The translations under genes and the position numbers were made by a program. Below the pieces are notes generated by a model, which saw nothing but the letters and a program-made list of their open reading frames with translations, was not told the origin of the DNA and ran no database searches. A stretch of DNA of 64,000 bases from Streptomyces puniciscabiei. GTDB taxonomy: Bacteria; Actinomycetota; Actinomycetes; Streptomycetales; Streptomycetaceae. The stretch spans positions 3,486,501 through 3,550,500 of the forward strand of contig NZ_VFNX01000001.1 in the NCBI RefSeq assembly GCF_006715785.1, in the 5' to 3' direction. Of the stretch, positions 1 through 7,467 are shown one piece after another (position 1 is the first letter of the stretch; each line of letters begins with the position of its first letter).

Positions 1-1
1 G

Positions 2-121
2 CTCGGCGTCCACGGCATGTACGCCACCTACCGCACCGCCGACCAGCGCGAACGCCTCCACCCGGGCACGGAGTCCTCGCGGCTGGCGAGGCTGGCGGAC
101 CGGGTGGCGGGGCGGCACTGA
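2..121 (+). CDS. C-terminal end of a protein that begins before the window
   Basis: Only 39 codons and a TGA stop are present, ending in RLADRVAGRH. The frame is open back to the first base and has typical Streptomyces third-position GC. Nothing in this tail identifies a family. It is read in the same direction as the acetyltransferase that follows 30 bp later, so the two could share a transcript, but the gap has no obvious ribosome binding site. Confidence 0.5.
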   Translation, partial: LGVHGMYATYRTADQRERLHPGTESSRLARLADRVAGRH

Positions 122-151
122 GCGGGTGGTGACCCCCATTAGTCTCGCCGC

Positions 152-631
152 ATGATTCGTACCGCGATACCCGCCGACATCCCCGTCATCCATGCCCTGA
201 TCCGTGAGCTGGCCGAGTACGAGAAGGCGCCGCAGGAGGCGCGGGCGACCCAGGAGCAGCTCCGCGAGGCGCTGTTCGGGGAGCGGCCGGCGGCGTTCGC
301 GCACCTGGCGGTGGACGACGCCACCGGGGAGGCCGTGGGCTTCGCGCTGTGGTTCCTGAACTTCTCCACCTGGCGCGGGGTGCACGGGATCCACCTGGAG
401 GACCTGTACGTCCGGCCGGGCGCGCGGGGCGGCGGACACGGGCGGGCGCTGCTGACGGAGCTGGCGCGGATCTGCGTCGAGCGCGGGTACGGGCGGCTGG
501 AGTGGTCGGTGCTGGACTGGAACCGGCCCGCGATCGGCTTCTACGAGGCGCTGGGCGCCCGTCCGCAGGACGAGTGGACGGTGTACCGGCTGACGGACGG
601 GGCGCTGGCGGCGCTGGGCTCAGGTCACTGA
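152..631 (+). CDS. GNAT-family N-acetyltransferase (diamine acetyltransferase-like)
   Basis: A 159-residue protein of single-domain GNAT length. The N-terminal IRTAIPADIPVIHALIREL is typical of the spermidine/diamine-type subgroup. The acetyl-CoA binding loop is RPGARGGGHGRALL (about residues 90-103, a form of R/Q-x-x-G-x-G/A). It is followed by the late motif WNRPAIGFYEALGARP (about 124-139), which carries the conserved Asn and Tyr. It would transfer an acetyl group from acetyl-CoA to an amine in the cytoplasm; the substrate cannot be told from sequence. There is no convincing Shine-Dalgarno before the ATG at 152, so the mRNA may be leaderless. Its stop codon lies inside a 16-bp tandem repeat shared with the next feature. 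Confidence 0.85.
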   Translation: MIRTAIPADIPVIHALIRELAEYEKAPQEARATQEQLREALFGERPAAFAHLAVDDATGEAVGFALWFLNFSTWRGVHGIHLEDLYVRPGARGGGHGRALLTELARICVERGYGRLEWSVLDWNRPAIGFYEALGARPQDEWTVYRLTDGALAALGSGH

Positions 632-665
632 TCGCTCGGGTCACCGATTGCTCAGGTCACTGATT
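618..665. repeat. three tandem copies of a 16-bp unit
   Basis: Units at 618-633, 634-649 and 650-665 follow GCTC(A/G)GGTCAC(T/C)GAT(C/T). The first unit contains the stop codon of the acetyltransferase. The third contains the stop codon of the opposing small reading frame, so the repeat bridges two convergent 3' ends. Its fixed period suggests slippage or a small duplication. Confidence 0.8.
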
Positions 666-912
666 CCGGTACCGGGGCCTCGGCCGCTCCCTCGTGTTTC
701 GGGGCCCTGGCCGTGACCATCAGGCCGGCGGTCAGGCCCGCCAGGAGCATCACGCCGGCCGCCCACCAGATGGCGATGGTGCAGCCGTGGACGATGCCCG
801 CCGGGATCGTGAGGGCCTCGGGCGTGCCGGTGCGAAGGTGGGCGGTGAGTCCGGCGAACCCGCCGCCGATGACGGTGATGCGGGGCTTGGGGCGGTGCAG
901 GGGGCGGTGCAT
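652..912 (-). pseudogene. chimeric remnant: FAD-oxidoreductase N-terminus joined to MFS transporter C-terminus
   Basis: An 86-residue reading frame starting at ATG 912 with a good GAGAGGG ribosome binding site. Residues 11-23 (RITVIGGGFAGLT) look like the dinucleotide-binding start of a flavin oxidoreductase. From about residue 37 the protein reads IPAGIVHGCTIAIWWAAGV and then a hydrophobic stretch, like the last transmembrane helix and short tail of a DHA2-type drug exporter. Neither part is long enough to work, so I read this as a deletion scar between two former genes. An intact small one-helix membrane protein cannot be excluded, because start, RBS and reading frame are clean. A perfect palindrome lies about 47 bp upstream. 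Confidence 0.5.
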
Positions 913-958
913 GGGCGGGCCCTCTCTCGGATCCGGACACCTGGTCCGTGCGTACGAC

Positions 959-971
959 TGTCGGTCCGACA
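959..971. promoter_or_regulatory. 13-bp perfect palindrome, candidate operator
   Basis: TGTCGG-T-CCGACA is an exact inverted repeat between two divergent genes, just upstream of the remnant that ends like a drug exporter. Such sites are typical for TetR- or MarR-type repressors, but no regulator gene is adjacent, so this is inference. Confidence 0.4.
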
Positions 972-1059
972 AGAGGACCGTTCGGCGCGCCGGAATGTGA
1001 CATCGACCGGGTTTGCCCAGGTCAGGGGGATTGTCAGTGGTGGGGTGCAGCATGGGGGC

Positions 1060-1749
1060 ATGGCGAGGAGAGCGACGGGCGGCCGTGCGGCGGGCCGGAC
1101 AGGAGTGCAGGGCGCGCGACGGCCGGAGCTGCGCCTGCCGCCCCTACGGCCGTGGCCGCAGGGCGAGTTGGAGCCGGACGGGGACTATGACGGCCTGGAC
1201 TTCCAGGACGCCGACCTGACCGGGCAGGACGGCGTGGGCGCCCGGTTCATGGACTGCGCGCTGACCGGCTGCGTGCTGGACGACACGGCGCTGGGCCGGG
1301 CCAGAGTGCTCGACTCGGTCCTGACCGGCCTGCGCGGGGTGGGCACACATCTGGCCGAGTCCACGTTCCGGGACGTCGAGCTGATCGACGCCCGGCTGGG
1401 CGGCACGCAGCTGCACGGCGCCGTCCTGGAGCGGGTCGTGGTCCGCGGCGGCAAGATCGACTACCTCAATGTGCGGGAGGCCCGCCTGAAGGACGTCGTC
1501 TTCGAGTCCTGCGTCCTGGTCGAGCCGGACTTCGCCGGTGCGACGCTGGAGCGCGTGGAGTTCGTCGACTGCGCCCTGAGAGAGGCCGACTTCGGCAGCG
1601 CGACCCTGAAGGACGTGGACCTGCGCGGGGCGGCTCCGCTGGAGATCGTGCGGGGGCTGGACCGGCTGTCGGGGGCGGTGATCAGCACCGGGCAACTGCT
1701 GGACCTGGCACCGCTGTTGGCGGCGGAGCTGGGGATCCGGGTGGAGTAG
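1060..1749 (+). CDS. pentapeptide-repeat protein
   Basis: A 229-residue protein starting at ATG 1060; the same frame is open further upstream, but this start gives a sensible length. From about residue 48 it is built of five-residue repeats of the A(D/N)LxG kind (for example DFQDADLTGQD, FAGATLERVEF, ADFGSATLKDVDLRGA), which fold as a right-handed quadrilateral beta-helix. The N-terminal 40 residues are basic and proline-rich without repeats. Pentapeptide proteins include DNA-gyrase protectors, but most actinobacterial members have no known role and none can be assigned here. It stands alone between genes of opposite orientation. Confidence 0.85.
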   Translation: MARRATGGRAAGRTGVQGARRPELRLPPLRPWPQGELEPDGDYDGLDFQDADLTGQDGVGARFMDCALTGCVLDDTALGRARVLDSVLTGLRGVGTHLAESTFRDVELIDARLGGTQLHGAVLERVVVRGGKIDYLNVREARLKDVVFESCVLVEPDFAGATLERVEFVDCALREADFGSATLKDVDLRGAAPLEIVRGLDRLSGAVISTGQLLDLAPLLAAELGIRVE

Positions 1750-1773
1750 GGCCTACGGCAGTCCCTCGGCGCC

Positions 1774-2274
1774 CTACGACACCCGGGGAAAGCGGGCCTG
1801 GAGCGTCCAGATCGCCGGGTTCTCCGCCAGGTCCTCATGGAGGTCGGTCAGGTCGGCGATCAGGTCGTGCAGGAAGTCGCGGGCCTCGCGGCGCAGGTCG
1901 GCGTGGGAGAAGGACAGCGGGGACTCCTCGGCCGGCACCCAGTCGGCGGTGATGTCGACCCAGCCGAAGCGGCGCTCGAACAGCATCCGGTCGGTGGACT
2001 CGGTGAAGTCCAGCTCCGCGCGCTGCGGCCGGGCGGCGCGGGAGCCCATCGGATCCCGGTCCAGCCGCTCCACGATGTCGCACAGCGCCCACGCGAAGTC
2101 CAGCACCGGCACCCATCCCCAGGCTGTGGACAGCTCCCGGTCCGTCTTCGTGTCCGCGAGATACACGTCACCGCAGAACAGGTCGTGCCGCAGCGCGTGG
2201 ACGTCCGCGCGGCGGTAGTCGGTCTGCGGGGGGTCCGGGAACCGGTTGGAGAGGGCGTAGCCGATGTCGAGCAC
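1774..2274 (-). CDS. conserved hypothetical actinobacterial protein
   Basis: A soluble, acidic protein of about 166 residues if translation starts at GTG 2274 (VLDIGYALSNRFPDPP...). An in-frame ATG at 2355 would add 27 residues but would overlap the start of the divergent peptidase gene; neither start has a clear ribosome binding site. Visible features are a tryptophan- and aspartate-rich middle (STAWGWVPVLDFAWALCD) and an acidic alpha-helical C-terminus (FLHDLIADLTDLHEDLAE). I recognise no domain and no signal peptide. It is divergent from the M1 peptidase gene, with which it must share a promoter region. Confidence 0.6.
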   Translation of the reverse strand: MLDIGYALSNRFPDPPQTDYRRADVHALRHDLFCGDVYLADTKTDRELSTAWGWVPVLDFAWALCDIVERLDRDPMGSRAARPQRAELDFTESTDRMLFERRFGWVDITADWVPAEESPLSFSHADLRREARDFLHDLIADLTDLHEDLAENPAIWTLQARFPRVS

Positions 2275-2353
2275 GTCAGAGATGGTGTCACGCCCCGGCA
2301 GGAGCCCGACGACACCCGGACCCCCTCGAACACCGCCGCTTAAGATCGCTGAC

Positions 2354-3745
2354 ATGTCCAGATCCGTGCGCCTGGTGCCGGCCACCGCCGCCCTGCTCGC
2401 CCTCGCCCTCACCGGCACCGCGTGCGACGCCGGTGTCCACGGCACCCCGGGCGGCTCCGGCGTACGCGACCCCTTCTTCCCGAAGGCCGGCAACGGCGGC
2501 TACGACGTCGGGCACTACGACCTCACCCTCGACTACACCCCCGCCACCCGTCATCTCACCGGCACGGCGGTCATCACCGCCCGCGCCACAAAGGATCTGT
2601 CCGCCTTCGACCTCGACCTCGCCGGGCTGCACGTCGACTCGGTCGACGTCGAGGGCAAGCAGGCCCGCTTCAACCGGGCCGGCCAGGAACTCACCGTCCG
2701 CCCGCACGACGACCTGAGCAGGGGCGAGACCTTCCGCACCACGGTCCACTACTCGGGCACCCCGCAGACCCTCACCGACCCCGACGGCTCGAAGGAGGGC
2801 TGGCTGCCCACCGCCGACGGCGCCCTCGGCCTCGGCGAGCCCGTCGGCTCCATGGCCTGGTTCCCGGGCAACCACCATCCCTCCGACAAGGCCTCCTACG
2901 ACATCACCGTCACCGTCCCCCAGGGCCTCCAGGCCGTCTCCAACGGCGAGTTGGCGGAGCAGTCCACCAAGGGCGGCCGCACGAGCTGGCACTGGCACAC
3001 CGCCCAGCCCATGGCGAGCTACCTGGCCGCCGTCGCCGTCGGCCACTTCGACATCGCCCGCACCACGGGCCCGCACGGACTGCCGATCCTCACCGCCGTC
3101 GACCCCACCCAGGCGAAGGCGAGCGAGCAGGCGCTCGCGCAGCTCCCCGAGGTCATCAAGTGGGAGGAGACCAACTTCGGGCCGTACCCCTTCTCCTCCA
3201 CCGGCGCGATCGTCGACCGCCCCGACGACGCCGGCTACGCCCTGGAGACCCAGAACCGGCCCTTCTTCCCCGGCGCCCCGGACACCGGCACCCTCGTGCA
3301 CGAACTCGCCCACCAGTGGTACGGCGACTCGGTCACCCCCAGGTCCTGGCAGGACATGTGGCTCAACGAGGGCTTCGCCACCTACGCGGAGTGGCTGTGG
3401 CAGGAGGACCACGGCGGCAAGAGCGCCCAGCAGACCTTCATGGACTACTACAACGGTGACGACGAGGCCGTCTGGGCCTACCCGCCCGCGAAGCCGCCGA
3501 GCGCCGCCCACATCTCCGACAGCCCCGTCTACCAGCGCGGCGCGATGGTCCTGCAGAAGATCCGGCAGAAGGTCGGCGACGACACCTTCTACGACATCGT
3601 CCAGGGCTGGGCCGCCACCCACCGCCACGGCAGCGCGAGCACCGCCGACTTCACCGCGTACGTGGAGAAGAAGGCCCCGCACAAGGACTTCACCGGGATC
3701 TGGAAGGACTGGCTGTACGGAGACGGCAAGCCGGCCCACCCGTGA
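2354..3745 (+). CDS. secreted M1-family metallopeptidase (probable lipoprotein)
   Basis: 463 residues. The N-terminus has a signal peptide ending in LALTGTACDAG, a slightly degenerate lipobox with Cys at about residue 24, so the enzyme is probably lipid-anchored outside the membrane. Gluzincin zinc site: HELAHQWYGD (about 316-325) with the third ligand in LNEGFATYAEWLW about 18 residues on. The exopeptidase loop, normally GAMEN, reads YALETQ (about 296-301), keeping the key Glu. The protein ends soon after the catalytic domain, so the long C-terminal helical domain of classical aminopeptidase N is missing, as in compact secreted actinobacterial members. It should release N-terminal residues from peptides. 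A convergent terminator separates it from the TerD gene. Confidence 0.9.
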   Translation: MSRSVRLVPATAALLALALTGTACDAGVHGTPGGSGVRDPFFPKAGNGGYDVGHYDLTLDYTPATRHLTGTAVITARATKDLSAFDLDLAGLHVDSVDVEGKQARFNRAGQELTVRPHDDLSRGETFRTTVHYSGTPQTLTDPDGSKEGWLPTADGALGLGEPVGSMAWFPGNHHPSDKASYDITVTVPQGLQAVSNGELAEQSTKGGRTSWHWHTAQPMASYLAAVAVGHFDIARTTGPHGLPILTAVDPTQAKASEQALAQLPEVIKWEETNFGPYPFSSTGAIVDRPDDAGYALETQNRPFFPGAPDTGTLVHELAHQWYGDSVTPRSWQDMWLNEGFATYAEWLWQEDHGGKSAQQTFMDYYNGDDEAVWAYPPAKPPSAAHISDSPVYQRGAMVLQKIRQKVGDDTFYDIVQGWAATHRHGSASTADFTAYVEKKAPHKDFTGIWKDWLYGDGKPAHP

Positions 3746-3777
3746 CCCGGCGGCGGGGCCGGGATGTCCCGCGGCGG

Positions 3778-3813
3778 CGGAAGCCCTGGGCCGCGTCCGC
3801 GCCCGGGCTTCCG
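3778..3813. terminator. hairpin between convergent genes
   Basis: A perfect 9-bp stem (CGGAAGCCC 3778-3786 with GGGCTTCCG 3805-3813) lies between the 3' ends of the peptidase and TerD genes. It has no T-run, as usual in Streptomyces, and could serve both directions. Confidence 0.6.
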
Positions 3814-3830
3814 CTCGCTGTGGCCGTCTC

Positions 3831-4406
3831 TCAGACGTTGACGCCGAAGTCCTGGGCGATGCCGACCAGGCCCGAGGCGTAACCCTGGCCCACCGCACGG
3901 AACTTCCACTCCGCGCCGTTGCGGTACAGCTCGCCGAAGACCATGGCCGTCTCGGTGGCGGCGTCCTCGGAGAGGTCGTAGCGGGCGATCTCGGCGCCGC
4001 CGGCCTGGTTGATGATGCGGATGTAGGCGTTGCGGACCTGGCCGAAGTTCTGGCCGCGGTTCTCGGCGTCGTAGATGGAGACCGGGAAGACGACCTTGTC
4101 GATGTCGGCCGGGAGCGCGGCCAGGTTGACGTTGATCGACTCGTCGTCGCCGGCACCCTCGCCGGTGCGGTTGTCGCCGGTGTGGACGATGGAGTTGTCC
4201 GGGGTCTGCTTGTTGTTGAAGAAGACGAAGTGCGCGTCCGAGTAGACCTTGCCCTGGCCGTTGACCGCGATGGCGGAGGCGTCCAGGTCGAAGTCCGTGC
4301 CGGTGGTGGTGCGGACGTCCCAGCCGAGGCCCACGGTGACGGCGGTCAGGCCCGGAGCCTCCTTGGTGAGCGAGACGTTGCCACCCTTGGACAGGCTTAC
4401 AGCCAT
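3831..4406 (-). CDS. TerD-family stress protein (tellurium-resistance type)
   Basis: 191 residues starting at ATG 4406 behind an AAGGA-type ribosome binding site. The start [13 protein letters not shown] and the motifs [34 protein letters not shown] and [12 protein letters not shown] are those of canonical TerD. The Asp-rich segments form the paired calcium-binding sites of this family. TerD proteins are cytoplasmic calcium-binding proteins linked to tellurite, phage and stress tolerance and, in Streptomyces, to differentiation; the biochemical role is unsettled. The gene stands alone here, without other ter genes. The 190-bp divergent spacer before the ArfB-like gene contains an AT-rich stretch (near 4510) that may hold its promoter. 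Confidence 0.95.
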   Translation of the reverse strand: MAVSLSKGGNVSLTKEAPGLTAVTVGLGWDVRTTTGTDFDLDASAIAVNGQGKVYSDAHFVFFNNKQTPDNSIVHTGDNRTGEGAGDDESINVNLAALPADIDKVVFPVSIYDAENRGQNFGQVRNAYIRIINQAGGAEIARYDLSEDAATETAMVFGELYRNGAEWKFRAVGQGYASGLVGIAQDFGVNV

Positions 4407-4599
4407 GTTGGGAGTCCTTTCCTTGGACAAGTGTGGTGCAGTGCCGTTGAAGCTACCGTCACCGGGAAGAACGTCGAGGGGGGTCCCGGTGGTTCCGGAT
4501 GCCTTTACCTTTTTTACCGAGCATTCTTCGTGCCGAGTGTGAGGTCCGGCCCGGAAATCCAGGTGACGTGGACCGGGCACGGCCGGGAACATGGAGGGC

Positions 4600-5028
4600 A
4601 TGTCCGGTCCTTACGTCATCCGTGGCTCCGTCTCGCTCCCCGAGGCCGAGCTGATGTGGCGTTTCTCCAGGTCGTCCGGGCCCGGCGGACAACACGTCAA
4701 CACCAGTGACTCCCAGGTGGAGCTGCGCTTCGACCTCGCCCGCACCGAGGCGCTGCCCGCGGTCTGGAAGGAGCGGGCGCTGCAGCGGCTCGCGGGCCGG
4801 CTCGTGGACGGCGTGGTGACCGTACGGGCCTCCGAGCACCGCTCCCAGTGGCGCAACCGCGAGGCCGCCGCCGTACGCCTCGCCGCCCTCCTCGCGGAGG
4901 CGAGCGCGCCCCCGCCCAAGCCGCGCAGGCCGACCCGCATCCCGCGCGGCATCAATGAGCGCCGGCTGCGGGAGAAGAAGCAGCGCGCGGAGACGAAGCG
5001 GGGCCGCTCGGGCCGCGACTGGGCGTGA
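4600..5028 (+). CDS. arfB: ArfB/YaeJ-like peptidyl-tRNA hydrolase (class I release factor domain)
   Basis: 142 residues. Residues 22-36 read [15 protein letters not shown], the catalytic GGQ loop (Gly29-Gln31) of release factors. There is no codon-recognition domain, so this is the short ArfB type that frees ribosomes stalled at mRNA ends by hydrolysing peptidyl-tRNA. The C-terminus is a strongly basic tail ([19 protein letters not shown]), as expected for the extension that enters the empty mRNA channel. I chose ATG 4600 because [10 protein letters not shown] looks like the conserved start; an in-frame ATG nine bases upstream is possible. Confidence 0.9.
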   Translation: MSGPYVIRGSVSLPEAELMWRFSRSSGPGGQHVNTSDSQVELRFDLARTEALPAVWKERALQRLAGRLVDGVVTVRASEHRSQWRNREAAAVRLAALLAEASAPPPKPRRPTRIPRGINERRLREKKQRAETKRGRSGRDWA

Positions 5029-5054
5029 GCCCGGCCGGGCGCAGCACGGCACTC

Positions 5055-5120
5055 GTCCCCCGCACGGCCTGCCCTATCCGGTGAGCTGTCCCCCGCACGG
5101 CCTGTCCTGATCCGGTGAGC
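5055..5120. repeat. imperfect direct repeat of about 32 bp
   Basis: Copies at about 5055-5086 and 5088-5120 share GTCCCCCGCACGGCCTG followed by a near-identical second half ending ATCCGGTGAG. They lie in the spacer between the ArfB-like gene and the sigma factor gene. No function is apparent. Confidence 0.6.
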
Positions 5121-5193
5121 CGTCACATCCGGCGCCTGCCGTTCGTCAGTGAGGTGGCGGACCACCAGGGCGACGGAAAGGCCGGGCATCCCG

Positions 5194-6054
5194 ATGAGCG
5201 AGCGCGAGCGGCAGTACCGTGACGACGAGTTTCTCGCCGAGCGGTTCGAGGGGTACCGGGGGCACCTGCGGGCCGTCGCCTACCGGATGCTGGGCTCGGC
5301 CGCCGAGGCCGAGGACGCGGTGCAGGAGGCGTGGTTCCGGCTGAGCCGGTCCGACACGCGTGAGGTGGGCAACCTCGGGGGCTGGCTGACGACCGTCGTC
5401 GGCCGGGTCTGCCTGGACATGCTCCGCTCCCGCCGCTCGCGGGGCGAGGAGCCCCTGGACACCTGGCGTCCCGGAGCCTCCGCCGAGCCGGACCCCGCGC
5501 AGGACGCGGTGCTCGCGGACTCGGTCGGGGTGGCCCTGCTGGTCGTCCTCGACACGCTCTCGCCGCCCGAGCGGCTGGCGTTCGTGCTGCACGACCTGTT
5601 CGGGGTGCCCTTCGACGAGGTCGGCGGGATTCTCGGCCGCAGCCCGGCCGCGGCACGGCAGCTGGCCAGCCGGGCGCGGCGCCGGGTGCGGGGCGCGGAC
5701 GCGCCGGAGACCGACCTGGTGCGGCAGCGGGAGGTGGTCGACGCGTTCCTGGCGGCCGCGCGGGAGGGGGACTTCGACGGCTTGCTGGAGGTGCTCGACC
5801 CGGACGTGCTGGCGCGCGGCGAGGCCGGTACGGCCATCGGTGCGGCCGGCGTCGCCTCCGGCGCGAAGAGCTTCGCCCACCTGGCCCGGGTGGCGCGTCC
5901 CGCGCTGGTCGACGGGGCGACGGGGCTGGTGGTGTACGCCGACGGCCGCGTCGAGCGGGTCCTGACGTTCACCTTCGTCGCGGACCGCATCACGACCATC
6001 GACATCATGACGAACCGGGAAGTCCTGTCCGAGCTGACCATTGAGCCGGTGTAG
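5194..6054 (+). CDS. ECF RNA polymerase sigma factor with SnoaL-like C-terminal domain
   Basis: 286 residues. Sigma region 2 is residues ~8-75 (FEGYRGHLRAVAYRMLGS, AEDAVQEAWFRL, GWLTTVVGRVCLDMLRSRR). Region 4 is about 105-165 (LDTLSPPERLAFVLHDLFG, FDEVGGILGRSPAAARQLA), the HTH that reads the -35 element. After it comes a roughly 110-residue SnoaL/NTF2-like domain (VDAFLAAAREGDFDGLLEVLDPD...), which in SigJ/ECF41-like groups modulates the sigma factor in place of an anti-sigma protein. No anti-sigma gene is adjacent, which fits. The start ATG 5194 has GGAAAGG about 14 bp upstream, a rather long spacing. The target promoters cannot be deduced. Confidence 0.9.
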   Translation: MSERERQYRDDEFLAERFEGYRGHLRAVAYRMLGSAAEAEDAVQEAWFRLSRSDTREVGNLGGWLTTVVGRVCLDMLRSRRSRGEEPLDTWRPGASAEPDPAQDAVLADSVGVALLVVLDTLSPPERLAFVLHDLFGVPFDEVGGILGRSPAAARQLASRARRRVRGADAPETDLVRQREVVDAFLAAAREGDFDGLLEVLDPDVLARGEAGTAIGAAGVASGAKSFAHLARVARPALVDGATGLVVYADGRVERVLTFTFVADRITTIDIMTNREVLSELTIEPV

Positions 6055-6063
6055 CCGAGCCGG

Positions 6064-6509
6064 TCACAGATGCGGCACCCCCACCGTCTCGCCCCCGGCG
6101 GACGGAAGCCCGGGCCCGGACAGAAGGCCTCCGGGCCGTCCGCGCCGGGGTGCCGGCAGACGTACATCCCGGTGTCGCCGCGGCGGCGGAGCAGGTCGGC
6201 GACGGCGTCGACGGCGAGCCGGCCGTACCCCCGCCCCTGCGCGTCGGCCGCGATGCTGAGGCGCCACAGGCCCGAGCGGCGCACGCTGCCGTCGCCGTAC
6301 CCGTCGATGTCGAGGAAGGCCGTCAGGAAGCCGACCGGGCGGTCGTCGTCGACGATCAGCCGGGGCCGGGCGAGGCCGGCGGGGTGGACGTACGCCTCGG
6401 CCAGGGACCGTACGACCGGCTGGACCGCGTGTTCCTGGCCGGGGCAGATCCGGATGCCGATCGCGGCGTCGAAGTTCGCGGGGGTGACTTCTTCCGGACG
6501 AGGGGTCAT
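6064..6509 (-). pseudogene. GNAT acetyltransferase with a 3' frameshift
   Basis: From ATG 6509 the frame encodes a GNAT domain (RLIVDDDRPVGFLTAFLDI, then the acetyl-CoA loop ADAQGRGYGRLAVDAV, about residues 88-103). After GPEAFCPGPGFRPPG the frame continues as unrelated residues antisense to the sigma factor gene, giving an unlikely 409-residue product. In the neighbouring frame the DNA reads GGETVGVPHL and stops at 6064, which is how this subgroup normally ends. A one-base loss in the C5 run (G5 on the coding strand) at 6092-6096 explains the shift. The segment before it also looks shorter than in relatives. Either a real loss-of-function mutation or a sequencing error. Confidence 0.65.
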
Positions 6510-6558
6510 CCGTGCACCCCGGGCGGGCGGTTCACCCCTCGGCGACGCACTATCGGGC

Positions 6559-7131
6559 TCAGCCCAACTGCCGGTACCGGCCCCGGAAATAGAGCAGCGG
6601 GCCGCCCTCGGCGCTCGGGACCCGTGCGGTCAGGACGCGGCCGATGACGAGGGTGTGGTCGCCGGCCGTCACCCGTTGCTCGGTGCGGCACTCCAGCGTG
6701 GCCAGCGCGCCGCCCACCAGCGGGGCGCCGGTGGCCTCGCCGCGGACGTAGGGGATGTCCTCGAAGAGCAGACGGTCGCTGATCCGGCCCTTCATGGCGA
6801 AGCGGCCCGCGATGTGCCGCTGGCTCTCGGTGAGGACCGACACCGCCCACAGGGGCTGTTCGTCGAGCAGGTCGTCCATGCGGGCGCCCGTGCGCAGGCT
6901 CACCAGGACCAGCGGCGGGTCGAGGGAGACGGACAGGAAGGCGGTGGCGGTCATGCCGACGTCCTCCATGCCCGGCGCGTCCGGGTCGTCCGGGTCCAGC
7001 GGCGGCTCCTGCGCGGTCACCAGGACCACTCCGGCGGCCAGTCGGGACATCGCGGCCCGGAACTCGTCGTTGCTCACCCCCTCAGCATGCCCGGAAGCGG
7101 CGGTGGCGGTGGGTGAGGGACTCTTCAGCAC
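6559..7131 (-). CDS. flavin reductase-like, FMN-binding protein
   Basis: 190 residues from GTG 7131. The fold is the split-barrel flavin-binding domain: an RLAAGVVLVTA strand near residues 30-40, GMTATAFLSVSLDPPLVLVSL (about 59-79), and the late GRFAMKGRISDRLLFEDI and GDHTLVIGRV. Members are either NAD(P)H:flavin oxidoreductases that feed two-component monooxygenases or FMN-binding proteins of unknown use. No monooxygenase gene is adjacent, so the partner is unknown. The first 18 residues are low-complexity and the true start could be the GTG just before SNDEFRAAM. It is divergent from cdgB across a 336-bp spacer. Confidence 0.85.
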   Translation of the reverse strand: MLKSPSPTATAASGHAEGVSNDEFRAAMSRLAAGVVLVTAQEPPLDPDDPDAPGMEDVGMTATAFLSVSLDPPLVLVSLRTGARMDDLLDEQPLWAVSVLTESQRHIAGRFAMKGRISDRLLFEDIPYVRGEATGAPLVGGALATLECRTEQRVTAGDHTLVIGRVLTARVPSAEGGPLLYFRGRYRQLG

Positions 7132-7467
7132 GTCGGAAACGCTAGTCTCCGCCCCGCGGGGGCCGCATCGGGCCTCGGTCCGAGCCTGGTCCTAGGACCA
7201 GGGGAGGACCGCTGTGTGCATCATGTGAACCGAGCCCAAAAGTTTGCGTTCAGTAAACGCACGGGGAAAACGCAGAAACTCCACTCAATTGTTCACGTTC
7301 ATCTGTGACTTGAGTCACAAGGGGCAGGAATTGTTGACCCTGTGTACCGAGTGGGCAGCGCGCTGTGATTCAGTGGCTGGGAAACTGAGACGCACCGTAA
7401 GAGGCACCCTTAAGAAGCGCCGAAGACAACCCTTGATTCGCTGCGAGGTCTCGGGGGGAGGGCGAGC
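7132..7467. promoter_or_regulatory. 336-bp divergent regulatory spacer upstream of cdgB
   Basis: No gene is visible. The spacer is more AT-rich than its surroundings and contains two inverted repeats: TGCGTT-cagta-AACGCA at 7245-7261 and the 16-bp palindrome at 7304-7319 (separate entry). A GGGGGGAGGG ribosome binding site precedes the ATG of cdgB. Such a long regulated leader fits a developmental gene. Confidence 0.6.
7304..7319. promoter_or_regulatory. palindromic operator candidate (Crp-like or BldD-like) upstream of cdgB
   Basis: TGTGAC-TTGA-GTCACA has 6-bp perfect arms. It matches the classic Crp form TGTGA-N6-TCACA and the Streptomyces Crp form GTG-N6-G-N-CAC. It also resembles a BldD box (TNAC...GTNA) but with a one-base shorter centre. 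BldD control of cdgB is established in S. coelicolor; which protein binds here is inference. Confidence 0.55.

Noticed and set aside
5280..6063. Long C-terminal extension of the acetyltransferase at 6509
   Set aside because: It is antisense to the ECF sigma factor gene and arises from the frameshift in the C5 run.
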